Shown: positions 14,757 to 22,548 of the stretch, piece after piece
Position numbering within the stretch: the stretch's first letter is position 1
How the letters are laid out: every line of letters begins with the position of its first letter
Assembly: GCA_007131625.1 (NCBI GenBank)
Contig: SLQC01000385.1
Location: 1-22,548 of the forward strand
Length of the DNA stretch: 22,548 nt
Direction of reading: 5' to 3'
Source of the DNA: Balneolales bacterium
GTDB taxonomy: Bacteria > Bacteroidota > Rhodothermia > Balneolales > Natronogracilivirgulaceae
Position numbers and translations under genes: made by a program
Notes under the pieces: model-generated
Databases searched by the model: none
Told to the model about the DNA's origin: nothing
What the model saw: only the letters and a program-made list of their open reading frames with translations

Positions 14757-15880
14757 CCGACCATTCTTTTAATCCTGAAGTGCTGCTTGTAAGTCTCTAC
14801 TACGACAAGAGCATCTATTCTGGTGCAAACAAGCGTTTTGATGAAACCGGAAAATTCCTGATGCGAAACGGCATTGGAACCGGAGTTGTCGTGATGATGG
14901 GCCATGTGCCAGCATGGTGTCCACCTGAACAAACGTTCGAGATAGATACCGGCGCGCCCGGCCCATTGCGGCGCCTGGAGCAGTTCTACCGGCTTGGCTC
15001 CCTGCTTGACCGGCTGCCGTCATGCATCGTTATATCCGATTTCATGCCGGTACCTGCACGGTCACTGCGACGACACATCCACATCCAGCTTGTACACGAC
15101 CTGAGGAACTTCACTGAGTTTCACAGGGCAAAACTTCCGTTCATTTCTCGAAAGTGGCAATCACGACAGTGGAACAAAGCCGGAAAAATACTTACGGTGA
15201 GCCGTTTCACAGGGGAGCAGCTGGAGCATCATTGCGGCATTCCATCCAGCAGGATTATTATCTCACATAACGGAATTGAACCCGACTATCTTGAAAAAAA
15301 GATGAGCGGGGAACGCACCATTGACCTGCTTTATGTTGCCCATTTCGAGAAAAGGAAAAACTATCTGAAGCTGATCCGTGCCCTTGAGATCCTCAAGGGA
15401 AGAGGAGTGACCCCGCGAACGGTCCTGGTAGGCAGAGACAAGGACGAGGGTGTTCTTCCAAAAGTTCAAAACCTCATAAGGAAAGGGGGGCTGTCAGAGA
15501 ATGTAGAGATACATGGGCAGTCTTTCACCGAACAGGATCTGATTGACCTGTATCTTGACAGCAATGTATTCGTCACACCGGCCCGGTATGAGGGTTTTGG
15601 CATGCCCATTATCGAAGCGATGGCATCGGGATGCCTTGTGAGCTGCTCTGATATTGGTGTGTTCCACGAAGTAGCCGGTCCCCATGCTGTCTTTTTTGAT
15701 CCGGAAAATGAACTGGATATTGCCGATGCCCTTGAAAACGCCCTGGGCACAGAGGTAGATCGGAATGCACTCCGTTCGTATGTCTCACAATATTTCACGT
15801 GGGACCGCACCTTGCACCCGATTCTTGACATGGTGTCGGACACCATGAAAGCGAAAAAGTCCGACCCTTTTATAAAGTAA
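14753..15880 (+). CDS. Family 4 glycosyltransferase (GT-B)
   Basis: The protein has 375 residues. The C-terminal half has the standard GT4 pattern: ILTVSRFTGEQLEHHCGIPS, SHNGIEPDYL, DLLYVAHFEKRKNY, TVLVGRDKDEG, then FVTPARYEGFGMPIIEAMAS with E280 and E288 as the EX7E pair. This looks like mannosyl- or rhamnosyl-type GT4 enzymes, although the donor cannot be assigned. ATGA overlap with the preceding GT4 shows coupled translation. The N-terminal domain (LVSLYYDKSIYSGANKRFDE) is shorter and more diverged than in its neighbour, so these two are not recent duplicates. Confidence 0.92.
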   Translation: MTDHSFNPEVLLVSLYYDKSIYSGANKRFDETGKFLMRNGIGTGVVVMMGHVPAWCPPEQTFEIDTGAPGPLRRLEQFYRLGSLLDRLPSCIVISDFMPVPARSLRRHIHIQLVHDLRNFTEFHRAKLPFISRKWQSRQWNKAGKILTVSRFTGEQLEHHCGIPSSRIIISHNGIEPDYLEKKMSGERTIDLLYVAHFEKRKNYLKLIRALEILKGRGVTPRTVLVGRDKDEGVLPKVQNLIRKGGLSENVEIHGQSFTEQDLIDLYLDSNVFVTPARYEGFGMPIIEAMASGCLVSCSDIGVFHEVAGPHAVFFDPENELDIADALENALGTEVDRNALRSYVSQYFTWDRTLHPILDMVSDTMKAKKSDPFIK

Positions 15881-15899
15881 AAAATTACAACAAAAAATT

Positions 15900-17165
15900 A
15901 TGGGTTATCTGTACACGGCATTGATCCTGTTGATCACGATGCTGCTCCTCCACCTCTTCACCAGCGAAGACAAGGTGCTCGGCAAGATACTTTTCTGGGC
16001 CTTTGTGGCCCGTGCCGGGGTGATGCTGTTTGACAGCTTCGTCTATTCCGGCCTGCCCTATCTGACAGCTTCTGATGCCAGTCGGTTTCACCAGATGGGC
16101 CTGCGTTTCGCCGAATTTGGTTTTGCCGAACTGATCTATCCGCCCTATCCGACCGGTTCAACCCTGTACGCCTACTGGATCGGAATGGTCTATTCTTTTT
16201 TCGGAACCGAGGAACGCGCCGTCGTGAAAGCTTTCAATATACTAGCCGGAGTGTTTACGGTTTACAACGGATACCATATCTCCCGGTTGTTGTGGACGCG
16301 CGGTATTGCCATTCAAAACGCATGGATTCTTGCCCTTTTTCCGCTGCTTGTTGTTTACTCCCAGAACTTCCTGAGGGAAGCTTTTTTCGCATATTTCCTG
16401 ACACTCGGCATCTGGTACTTCCTGTCATGGTACAAACTGGGCCGAACGCACCACATCTTCTTCTCCATATTATCGATATCATTAAGCTCCGCCTTTCATG
16501 TAGGCGCACTAATGTCACTTCTGGCACTGGCCTTATATAACGTCTGGATCTTTTTCCACTCTTTTTTCATCGGAAAAACCTACAGTGCCGGGCGGACCAT
16601 TTTCTCTACCCTGGTCTTGCTCGGTGGACTTTACTTCATGAATGCAACCGGTTGGGGGCTCCCGTCGATTGGTGGGGAAGGGGCGCTTCAGGAATTCGGT
16701 GTGGAGGAGCTAATTGAAGAAAGAGGCGGTGACCGCCGAACGGGGCGGGCGGCCTATCTGACGGGAATGACCGCATCCTCCACCGCAGATGTTGTCTGGC
16801 AGACCCCGATCAGAGCGGTCTACTTTCTTTTTGCACCTTTTCCCTGGATGCTAAACTCTGTTTGGGACCTCGTCGGTTTAATGGACGCACTATTTTACCT
16901 GCTCATCTTATTCGGCATTTACAAGTCCCTGCCCGTTATCAGGCAGAACCCGTCACGGGTTATCATTCTGCTCATGCTGCTTGGTATGGTGATTATGTTT
17001 GCCTGGGGAGTAACAAACTACGGAACCGGCATGCGGCACCGGGCAAAGATCGTCACCCTGGCCATTTGCGTCGCCCCTTCACTTTATCCATTCCGGCGGC
17101 TGGTATTTGACAGGGCAAAACAGACCTGGAACGTTATCTACACCTCCCGGTGGTTCCGCAACTGA
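15900..17165 (+). CDS. Polytopic membrane protein, Wzy-like polymerase or GT-C-like
   Basis: The protein has 421 residues with about nine or ten hydrophobic segments (for example near 3-20, 29-47, 82-96, 105-125, 135-175, 182-215, 225-245, 298-340 and 355-375). The loop after the second segment has SDASRFHQMGLRFAEFG and PPYPTGSTLYAYW. A long soluble loop (~255-290) contains EERGGDRRTGRAAY. The layout suits an O-antigen/exopolysaccharide polymerase (Wzy or EpsG-like) or a GT-C transferase; sequence alone does not separate these. Its position at the end of the glycosyltransferase block fits polymerisation of lipid-linked repeat units at the inner membrane. A C-terminal fragment of a diverged copy is found at 21670-21994. 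No strong Shine-Dalgarno sequence precedes the ATG. Confidence 0.75.
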   Translation: MGYLYTALILLITMLLLHLFTSEDKVLGKILFWAFVARAGVMLFDSFVYSGLPYLTASDASRFHQMGLRFAEFGFAELIYPPYPTGSTLYAYWIGMVYSFFGTEERAVVKAFNILAGVFTVYNGYHISRLLWTRGIAIQNAWILALFPLLVVYSQNFLREAFFAYFLTLGIWYFLSWYKLGRTHHIFFSILSISLSSAFHVGALMSLLALALYNVWIFFHSFFIGKTYSAGRTIFSTLVLLGGLYFMNATGWGLPSIGGEGALQEFGVEELIEERGGDRRTGRAAYLTGMTASSTADVVWQTPIRAVYFLFAPFPWMLNSVWDLVGLMDALFYLLILFGIYKSLPVIRQNPSRVIILLMLLGMVIMFAWGVTNYGTGMRHRAKIVTLAICVAPSLYPFRRLVFDRAKQTWNVIYTSRWFRN

Positions 17166-17418
17166 CCTGCTGTCCTGACTCAGGTTCTAAACTGAAAACT
17201 GTTTAGCCGTTATTCCCGGACGATTATAGTTGGGTCAAGTGAATTTTCTGGGACCAAGCATACATGTCACTCACCTGGAACAGAAAAAAGGTGGTATCTC
17301 TGACTCCTTTTTAGTTAGCCCGGAACAATGCTATATATGAGCCTGTACAGGCCGATCTGCTCAACGTAACGGAGAAACAAAGAAAGGCCCCCACGTCGAT
17401 TATTTTCCGAACTGAATA
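17166..17418. other. Non-coding gap of about 250 bases
   Basis: This is the widest gap in the intact part of the locus (348 bases up to the next gene start at 17514; its last third is the remnant described next). It holds no ORF I can support and no convincing terminator: only a weak 6-bp AT-rich hairpin at 17187-17206. The gap follows the Wzy-like gene and may separate two transcription units or mark an old insertion/deletion junction. Confidence 0.4.
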
Positions 17419-17523
17419 ATGTCTCATATTCTCTTTATAGCCGGCAACACCCGTTCTCTTATAGCTAACCGGGGAGATTTAATCAAGGAAATGAAACAAA
17501 GGGGAAATCAGAAATGGATATAG
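17419..17523 (+). pseudogene. N-terminal remnant of a GT4 glycosyltransferase
   Basis: The 34-codon frame from ATG 17419 reads MSHILFIAGNTRSLIANRGD followed by L-I-K-E-M-K-Q-R-G. This is how many family 4 glycosyltransferases start (beta strand, then 'RSLI.FRGDLI+.+...GH.V'). It stops at 17521-17523, overlapping the first codons of the PP-loop gene in another frame. Only the first strand and helix are left, so it is a relic; the junction with the downstream gene may be where a larger gene was deleted. The resemblance is by eye. Confidence 0.55.
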
Positions 17524-18632
17524 TGGCATCAGAGCTTGAAAAACGTCACTCCACCATCAAAGTTCAGTATGATCTTAAAGGTAATAAGCATGATGTCCAT
17601 TTTCGGAACCTGAGTGGGGGAGACCTGGCTTGTACGAATGAGGCCGTCATAGCCGGCGGGTTGTTGCCTTGCATGAGAACGGGTGCGCAAACCATACGGG
17701 TTGAAGGTCCTGTAAGTGCTGCTTTTATGGCCGGATTGTCAACGATCCAGGATATATTCCGGTGCTGGGACGATACATTTCAACGGGTTGATATCGAAGC
17801 GGATGAAGTGGTAAATTACTCCGGCAATCCCAAAAATCGTGTAGGGACATTTTTCTCTGGCGGCGTGGATTCGTTTTATACCCTGGTCAAGCACCGGGAA
17901 GAAATCACGGACTTGATATTTATGCATGGAATGGACATCAGGCTGCACAATGAATACCTCAGGAAAGAGACGTCGGACAGTATCCATAAGATTGCTGAAG
18001 CATTCGGCATGCAAGTGACTGAAATTGAAACCAATCTCCGGACATTACTTGATTCACATGTCCGATGGAATACCTACGGGCATGGAGCGTTCATTGCTGC
18101 AACGGGGCACCTGTTATCACATAAACTGAACAAAATCTATATACCGGCTTCCCATACGTATGCGGATATGCATCCATGCGGAACACATCCGGTGCTCGAT
18201 CATCTTTGGGGCACTGAGACACTGGAATTTGTGCATGACGGTTGTGAGGCTACGAGGGTGGAAAAAGTGGCCCGTATCAGCGAGTACGATGTGGTATTGG
18301 AGCATTTGCGGGTATGCTGGCAAAATGTGGACGGAACATACAACTGCGGCATATGTGAAAAGTGCATCAGGACCATGATCAATTTGAAAGTCAATGGCGT
18401 GCTGGAACGGAGCCGCAGTTTTAATGTCAAAACCGATATCCACGCCTATCTGAAGCAAGCCAAGGTTACTAAATACAACCGGGAATTTTTCGTCGAGAAT
18501 TATAAGGCATTGAAAAAAAACGGGACGGATCCAGAGCTGGAGACGGTCCTGGAGAATTTATTGAAACCCCCAACTTTTTTGCAAAAAATTGGAAAACGGG
18601 TGCGCAAACGATTTCGCCGGTTATTGAGATGA
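17514..18632 (+). CDS. PP-loop ATPase-like protein with CxxCxxC cluster, substrate unknown
   Basis: The protein has 372 residues. The PP-loop FFSGGVDSFYTL has S115-G-G-V-D-S120, the ATP-pyrophosphatase signature of N-type ATPases (QueC, TilS, asparagine synthase). HGMDIRLHNEYLRKE, then THPVLDHLWGTE, and a cysteine cluster NCGICEKCIRTM (C278, C281, C284), recall the zinc site of QueC-like enzymes, though overall size and order differ. The chemistry expected is adenylation of a carboxylate or amide on a small molecule or sugar, followed by attack of ammonia or another nucleophile. A carboxyl-bearing nonulosonate or uronate is an attractive target (inference). The C-terminus is basic (RKRFRRLLR). 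The start overlaps the GT4 relic. Confidence 0.7.
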   Translation: MDIVASELEKRHSTIKVQYDLKGNKHDVHFRNLSGGDLACTNEAVIAGGLLPCMRTGAQTIRVEGPVSAAFMAGLSTIQDIFRCWDDTFQRVDIEADEVVNYSGNPKNRVGTFFSGGVDSFYTLVKHREEITDLIFMHGMDIRLHNEYLRKETSDSIHKIAEAFGMQVTEIETNLRTLLDSHVRWNTYGHGAFIAATGHLLSHKLNKIYIPASHTYADMHPCGTHPVLDHLWGTETLEFVHDGCEATRVEKVARISEYDVVLEHLRVCWQNVDGTYNCGICEKCIRTMINLKVNGVLERSRSFNVKTDIHAYLKQAKVTKYNREFFVENYKALKKNGTDPELETVLENLLKPPTFLQKIGKRVRKRFRRLLR

Positions 18633-18658
18633 GTGTTTGCACAATGGGGTAAAAAGAA

Positions 18659-19777
18659 ATGAAAAAAGCCGCAATCTGGAATGGCCATTTTGACAATCTA
18701 GGTGACCAGCTCATGATGATTTCGATCATCAAAAGGCTGAAAAAGAGATACGGAGACAAGCTTCAGATTTTAATCCCCGAGAAAAAAAAACTGGGTGCTG
18801 AAGTGTTAAATCAGAATTGTTTTTTTATCTACAAGTACAAAAAGAGTCTGCGCCAGCTGCACCGGTGGATGTGGCAGCGAATGTCCGGTGTCTTTTTTTC
18901 TGATATCGACATCATATTTGATGTCAACGGTTATTGGTTAGGGGATCCATGGCCTGCGAAAAACATGGAATATATCAACGACAAATTGGCCCGCTTTAAA
19001 TCAGAGTCATCCCTGTTGATCCTGATGCCAAAAACGTTCGGCCCGTTTACAAATACGCGCAATGTCGACACCCTCAGGAGAATTTATGAAATGGCCGACC
19101 TGGTCTTTTCCAGGGATAGCGAATCGTATAACTGTCTGGTACAACTGTTTGGAAATGAACCCAAACACCAGCTGGCAACGGACTTTACCGGGAGTGTGAC
19201 AGTAAATGACCATGTCGGAACTGAAGCCCGCGCCAGCCGTCCGGATACCGTCTCCATCATACCCAATTGCCGGATGGTGGATAAGTTCGGTCTCAGTACA
19301 GGGGAATATGTAAATATATTGCAGCATGTCATTGATAATTCTAAAAAAAACAGCTACCAAGTTCGGGTGGTTCTGCAGGAATTAGATGAAGACATGGACA
19401 TTCTTCGATTACTGACTGGATACGATGAAATGGTGATGGAAACAAATCCGTTGAAGACCAAGCAAATCATCGGCCAATCCAGATTTGTCTTCAGTTCAAG
19501 ATACCATGGTGTCGTGAATGCCTTGAGTCAGGGAGTGCCTTGTTTGACTTTTGGCTGGGCACACAAATACCGGCACATTCTGGAAGACTATGAAGTTTCG
19601 GATTTGTTGGTGGAAAAGAAGGACATGGAACATATTATCCAAAAATGTCAGTACGTAATCACAGAATATGACAACTTGAAAATAAGAACAAACAAAGGCG
19701 CCCAAAAGGTTAAAGATAGAGAAAACCGCATGTGGGATGAGATATTTCGTCTAATTGATCACAAAATAATACCGTAA
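18659..19777 (+). CDS. Polysaccharide pyruvyltransferase family protein (CsaB/WcaK-like)
   Basis: The protein has 372 residues. The hallmark N-terminus FDNLGDQLMMISIIKRLK (family 'N.GD.a.l.a....L') is followed by MPKTFGPF, ADLVFSRDSESYNCL, and a C-terminal FVFSSRYHGVVNALSQGVPC with GWAHKY. All fit the pyruvyltransferase family, which moves pyruvate from PEP to a sugar as a ketal, adding negative charge. Some family members act in polysaccharide loci without proven pyruvyl transfer, so the reaction is by family only. It is probably cotranscribed with the GT2 that starts three bases after its stop. Confidence 0.88.
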   Translation: MKKAAIWNGHFDNLGDQLMMISIIKRLKKRYGDKLQILIPEKKKLGAEVLNQNCFFIYKYKKSLRQLHRWMWQRMSGVFFSDIDIIFDVNGYWLGDPWPAKNMEYINDKLARFKSESSLLILMPKTFGPFTNTRNVDTLRRIYEMADLVFSRDSESYNCLVQLFGNEPKHQLATDFTGSVTVNDHVGTEARASRPDTVSIIPNCRMVDKFGLSTGEYVNILQHVIDNSKKNSYQVRVVLQELDEDMDILRLLTGYDEMVMETNPLKTKQIIGQSRFVFSSRYHGVVNALSQGVPCLTFGWAHKYRHILEDYEVSDLLVEKKDMEHIIQKCQYVITEYDNLKIRTNKGAQKVKDRENRMWDEIFRLIDHKIIP

Positions 19778-19780
19778 AGC

Positions 19781-20716
19781 ATGGAGCACCAACCATTGGT
19801 AACGGTCGTTACGGGCTATTACAACCGAAAAGAAAATGTAACCGAATCAGTTGGATCCGTATTGAATCAAAGTTACCAGAACATCGAATATATAATATTT
19901 GATGACTGTTCAACCGATGGAACCCGGGAAGAACTCGAAAAATTTGAAGATGGCCGGATGCATTTAATAAGGCATGACTATAACATGGGATTTACGAATG
20001 GACTGATACATGCCATCAGCAAAGCCCGGGGTGAGTATATCGCTATTCATGATGCCGGTGACCTGTCATTCACAGACCGGATCAAAAAGCAGGTTGAATT
20101 TCTGGAAAACGACGAAGGAATTGGATTGGCGGGGTGCCTGGTTGAAAACTATGACTATGAACACCGTTTGCTGGAAAAAATTATCGGCAGCACAGGAAGA
20201 ATTAGCGATCCGCTGATTCTGGCTGAAAATAATGTGTTTACGCATGGAGAAGTCATGTTCAGGAAAAGCATATACGACAAAGTGGGCGGATATGACTCTT
20301 TTTTCAAATATACGCAGGATCACGATTTATGGTCGAGAATGATCCGGGAGTGTGATTTTTATGTGATTGACGAAGTATTGTATCGCAGGTGTAAGTTCAG
20401 GGACTCGGTTTCGACCAACAATTTTAGAAGGTTGCAACAATCCATATACCGCGAAATTATTATCAACAAAATCTATAAAGAATACTCGGGTGAGCGGGAC
20501 GTCGTTGAAAAGTATGGTGTTGCAGAGTTCCTGGATATTAAAAAATCCGACCGGATATCCCATCGCTTTAACAGGCTTGCCTCCTACATGGAAAAAAATG
20601 ATTATCCCAGTACTATTGTATACCGTAATTACAAAAAATCATTACAGTTCCAAAAAAGTTTTATCAGGAGATTGATTTTGTTGATGAAATTGATAAGAAC
20701 CCGCATCAGGCGGTAG
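19781..20716 (+). CDS. Family 2 glycosyltransferase (GT-A)
   Basis: The protein has 311 residues. PLVTVVTGYYNRKENVTESV and IEYIIFDDCSTDGTREEL form the GT2 nucleotide-binding core. The DxD-type motif is carried in YIAIHDAGDLSF, where the usual 'DaDD' reads HDAGD. FTHGEVMFRKSIYDKVGGYD and TQDHDLWSRM fit the acceptor and catalytic base region (usually 'EDxD..+R'). The C-terminus is basic (IRTRIRR). It follows the pyruvyltransferase gene by three bases and is the last intact gene before the decayed region, so it probably ends the operon; a hairpin lies 29 bases beyond its stop. Confidence 0.9.
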   Translation: MEHQPLVTVVTGYYNRKENVTESVGSVLNQSYQNIEYIIFDDCSTDGTREELEKFEDGRMHLIRHDYNMGFTNGLIHAISKARGEYIAIHDAGDLSFTDRIKKQVEFLENDEGIGLAGCLVENYDYEHRLLEKIIGSTGRISDPLILAENNVFTHGEVMFRKSIYDKVGGYDSFFKYTQDHDLWSRMIRECDFYVIDEVLYRRCKFRDSVSTNNFRRLQQSIYREIIINKIYKEYSGERDVVEKYGVAEFLDIKKSDRISHRFNRLASYMEKNDYPSTIVYRNYKKSLQFQKSFIRRLILLMKLIRTRIRR

Positions 20717-20744
20717 CCTTTGCCCTTTTTAGCCTCAGATTTAT

Positions 20745-20780
20745 GTAAACTACTATCGACTAAAGTCGGTAGTAGTTTAC
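20745..20780. terminator. Near-perfect 17-bp hairpin with a 2-base loop
   Basis: The arms 20745-20761 and 20764-20780 are reverse complements with one mismatch (GTAAACTACTATCGACT against AGTCGGTAGTAGTTTAC), separated only by AA. It lies 29 bases after the last intact gene and is followed by TTTAAAT, so it could stop transcription in both directions. The long symmetric arms would also suit the inverted repeat of a small mobile or REP-like element. It sits exactly at the boundary between the intact locus and the decayed copy. Confidence 0.55.
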
Positions 20781-20908
20781 TTTAAATATGCTTGGACAGT
20801 AATGTCCGGTCAAGGTTTAACCGGAGACTATTGAAATTGAACAGGTACACGAAAGACTTGGAATCGACTCAGAAGCACTCGCATCACGAAGATGGATCGG
20901 AACAGCAG

Positions 20909-21448
20909 ATGGAAGATTTCTCCATCTACAACGGAGAAGGGACCAATCTGCGCAAGGCGCAACTGCGTTTGCTGGAGATGCTGGTGGAGTTTGACAGGAT
21001 TTGCAAAAAGCATAACATAGATTATTATTTGAGCAGTGGTAACTGTCTGGGAACCATGAGGCAAGGTGGATTTGTTCCGTGGGATGACGACATGGATGTG
21101 GATGTCATGTACAAGGATTACAAGAAATTGAACAGGATCCTGGCCAGGGAGCTTCCGCCTCAGTATGTCCTGCAGACCCCGAAAACGGATTAAGGGTATT
21201 ATCACATATTCACTCGCATCGTGAACCTGAATTCAAGAATGCATTATTCATTCATTTATGGCACTAACATACTTCCCAAAGTGAAGTATTCAAATGTTTT
21301 CCCGTCCAAACCGCTGCAGTTTGAGGGCAAATGGTTTCAGGGACCGGCAAACCCCGATGCCTATCTGAGGGAAATCTTCGGAGACTATATGAAAGTGCCG
21401 CCGCCTGAAATGCGGAAAACACACTCTTAAAAAATTGATGTTTGTTAG
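20909..21448 (+). pseudogene. Decayed second licD copy
   Basis: The frame aligns with the intact LicD at 9784: LRKAQLRLLEMLVEFDRICK, SGNCLGTMRQGGFVPWDDDM and LPPQYVLQTPKTD. TAA then appears at 21191-21193 where the intact gene has AAA. Coding continues in the same frame (GYYHIFTRIVNLNSRMHY), then jumps to FIYGTNILPKVK and on to YMKVPPPEMRKTHS. The jump equals loss of 267 bases (89 codons, 10141-10407 in the intact copy), in frame. A second stop (21428-21430) replaces the Glu codon of HSEKIELF, and homology runs to a stop at 21446-21448. An upstream TTG-started extension (20792) is unlike the intact N-terminus. GGxCLG reads SGNCLG and HGG reads QGG, so the copy may have been diverged in activity before decay. 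Confidence 0.85.
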
Positions 21449-21538
21449 AATCACATCAGAATTGCCCAGTTTACTGCAGGTGAAAAAGTGCAGGATTACA
21501 ATCGTACCAATTTAAATCATGAGACAAGGGTTTCCGGG

Positions 21539-21994
<456 letters not shown>

Positions 21995-22114
21995 ATGACT
22001 TTGTAAATCATTATTGTATGCCATGATGGCGAAACGTGAACTATTCCGATAACTATAAAAACTTGACCAGGTTCCCTGATATATGACTGAAAGATTAAGC
22101 TAATTGTATGTGAT

Positions 22115-22548
22115 GTGGTTAAACGTATCGTAGTCAGGATAAGTAAATTTTGCAAAAAAAAATATAAGAATACTTATTCGTCATTTAAGGCCAATTTGCT
22201 TGGTAAAATGAGGATGTATTCTGTATCTGTGAATAGTATATGGGATTTTAGCATTAAAGATAAAGATGCAGTTAAACGAAATGATGAGATAGTGATATTT
22301 GGACATAATATTCATCATGAAGATATAAAATGGAACAGAGATTATGTATCTGGTTTTGAGTTTCCAGGGGAACGTTTTGATAGTGTTAATATCAAACGTT
22401 TTTTCAATAGGGGAATTGACATAAAGTTTCCCTGGGAGCTTTCGCGTTGTTATTTTTTTGTAGCCTGAGGGCAGAATTACAAAATCACCAGAGATTAAAA
22501 AAAAAAAAAAAAGTTTAAAAAGACACTATTGTCATGGATCAGGGAAAA
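22115..22548 (+). pseudogene. Decayed heparinase II/III-like (polysaccharide lyase) gene, 3' end outside window
   Basis: From GTG 22115 the frame gives IVIFGHNIHHEDIKWNRDYV, GFEFPGERFDSVNIKRFFNR and IDIKFPWELSR. This is the N-terminal helical-domain pattern of heparinase II/III-family proteins found in polysaccharide loci ('..W..D...G..+P...+..I..R......D+K.PWELSR'). A TGA (22466-22468) stands where Leu is expected in 'ALGQNY', and TAA (22496-22498) follows KITRD. After an A16 run the same frame continues with FKKTLLSWIRE. It therefore carries two in-frame stops with homology continuing past both. Composition is AT-rich, unlike the genes at 3200-17000. Related proteins degrade or modify uronate-containing glycans, some in the periplasm; I see no signal peptide. 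Confidence 0.72.
22497..22512 (+). repeat. A16 homopolymer
   Basis: Sixteen consecutive A residues lie inside the heparinase-like pseudogene, where a Lys-rich stretch would be encoded. The length is prone to slippage and to sequencing error. Confidence 0.9.

Noticed and set aside
17187..17206. Possible terminator hairpin after the Wzy-like gene (CTAAAC...GTTTAG)
   Set aside because: Only 6 bp, AT-rich, with an 8-base loop and no U-tract.

Overview
The window is one long, entirely plus-strand surface-polysaccharide (capsule, O-antigen or exopolysaccharide) biosynthesis locus. It carries cytidylyltransferases, a nonulosonate (sialic-acid-like) synthase, glycosyltransferases, a LicD phosphotransferase, a sulfotransferase-like protein, a polytopic polymerase-like membrane protein and a pyruvyltransferase. 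Shine-Dalgarno sequences are weak or absent before most genes, base composition is moderate, and the protein sequences look Gram-negative. This is compatible with a Bacteroidota/Balneolota/Rhodothermota-type bacterium, but the assignment is inference; there is no rRNA, tRNA or housekeeping marker here.

Layout. (1) 1-3177: end of an asparagine-synthase-like gene, a short signal-peptide ORF that looks truncated, an AT-rich P-loop kinase-like gene, a phosphoribosyltransferase remnant and a GT2 glycosyltransferase. (2) 3204-7819: nonulosonate module, with a CMP-sugar synthetase, an inositol-monophosphatase-family phosphatase, a fusion of a DUF115/sialyltransferase-like domain to a NeuB synthase lacking the SAF domain, a ParB-like unknown protein and a small GT29/42-like unknown protein. 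(3) 7891-11709: polyol-phosphate module, with an IspD/TarI-like cytidylyltransferase, an extended SDR, LicD and an APH/choline-kinase-like kinase. (4) 11890-17165: a frameshifted paralogue of the ParB-like gene, a sulfotransferase-like gene, two GT4 glycosyltransferases joined by ATGA overlaps, and a Wzy-like membrane protein. (5) 17166-20716: a GT4 remnant, a PP-loop (SGGVDS) protein, a polysaccharide pyruvyltransferase and a GT2. (6) 20745-22548: a strong hairpin followed by a graveyard of LicD, a sulfotransferase::Wzy chimera with a (CTG)13 tract, and a heparinase II/III-like gene with in-frame stops.

Working model (inference): CMP-nonulosonate and a CDP-polyol (CDP-ribitol-like) are made in the locus. 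GT-A, GT-B and LicD enzymes assemble a repeat unit decorated with polyol phosphate, sulfate and pyruvate, and the membrane protein polymerises or elongates it. The most interesting result is that the right-hand graveyard is collinear with the intact LicD, sulfotransferase and Wzy genes. It therefore looks like the collapsed remnant of a second, diverged version of the same locus. Six or seven gene remnants in 22.5 kb mark this as a region of rapid gain and loss.
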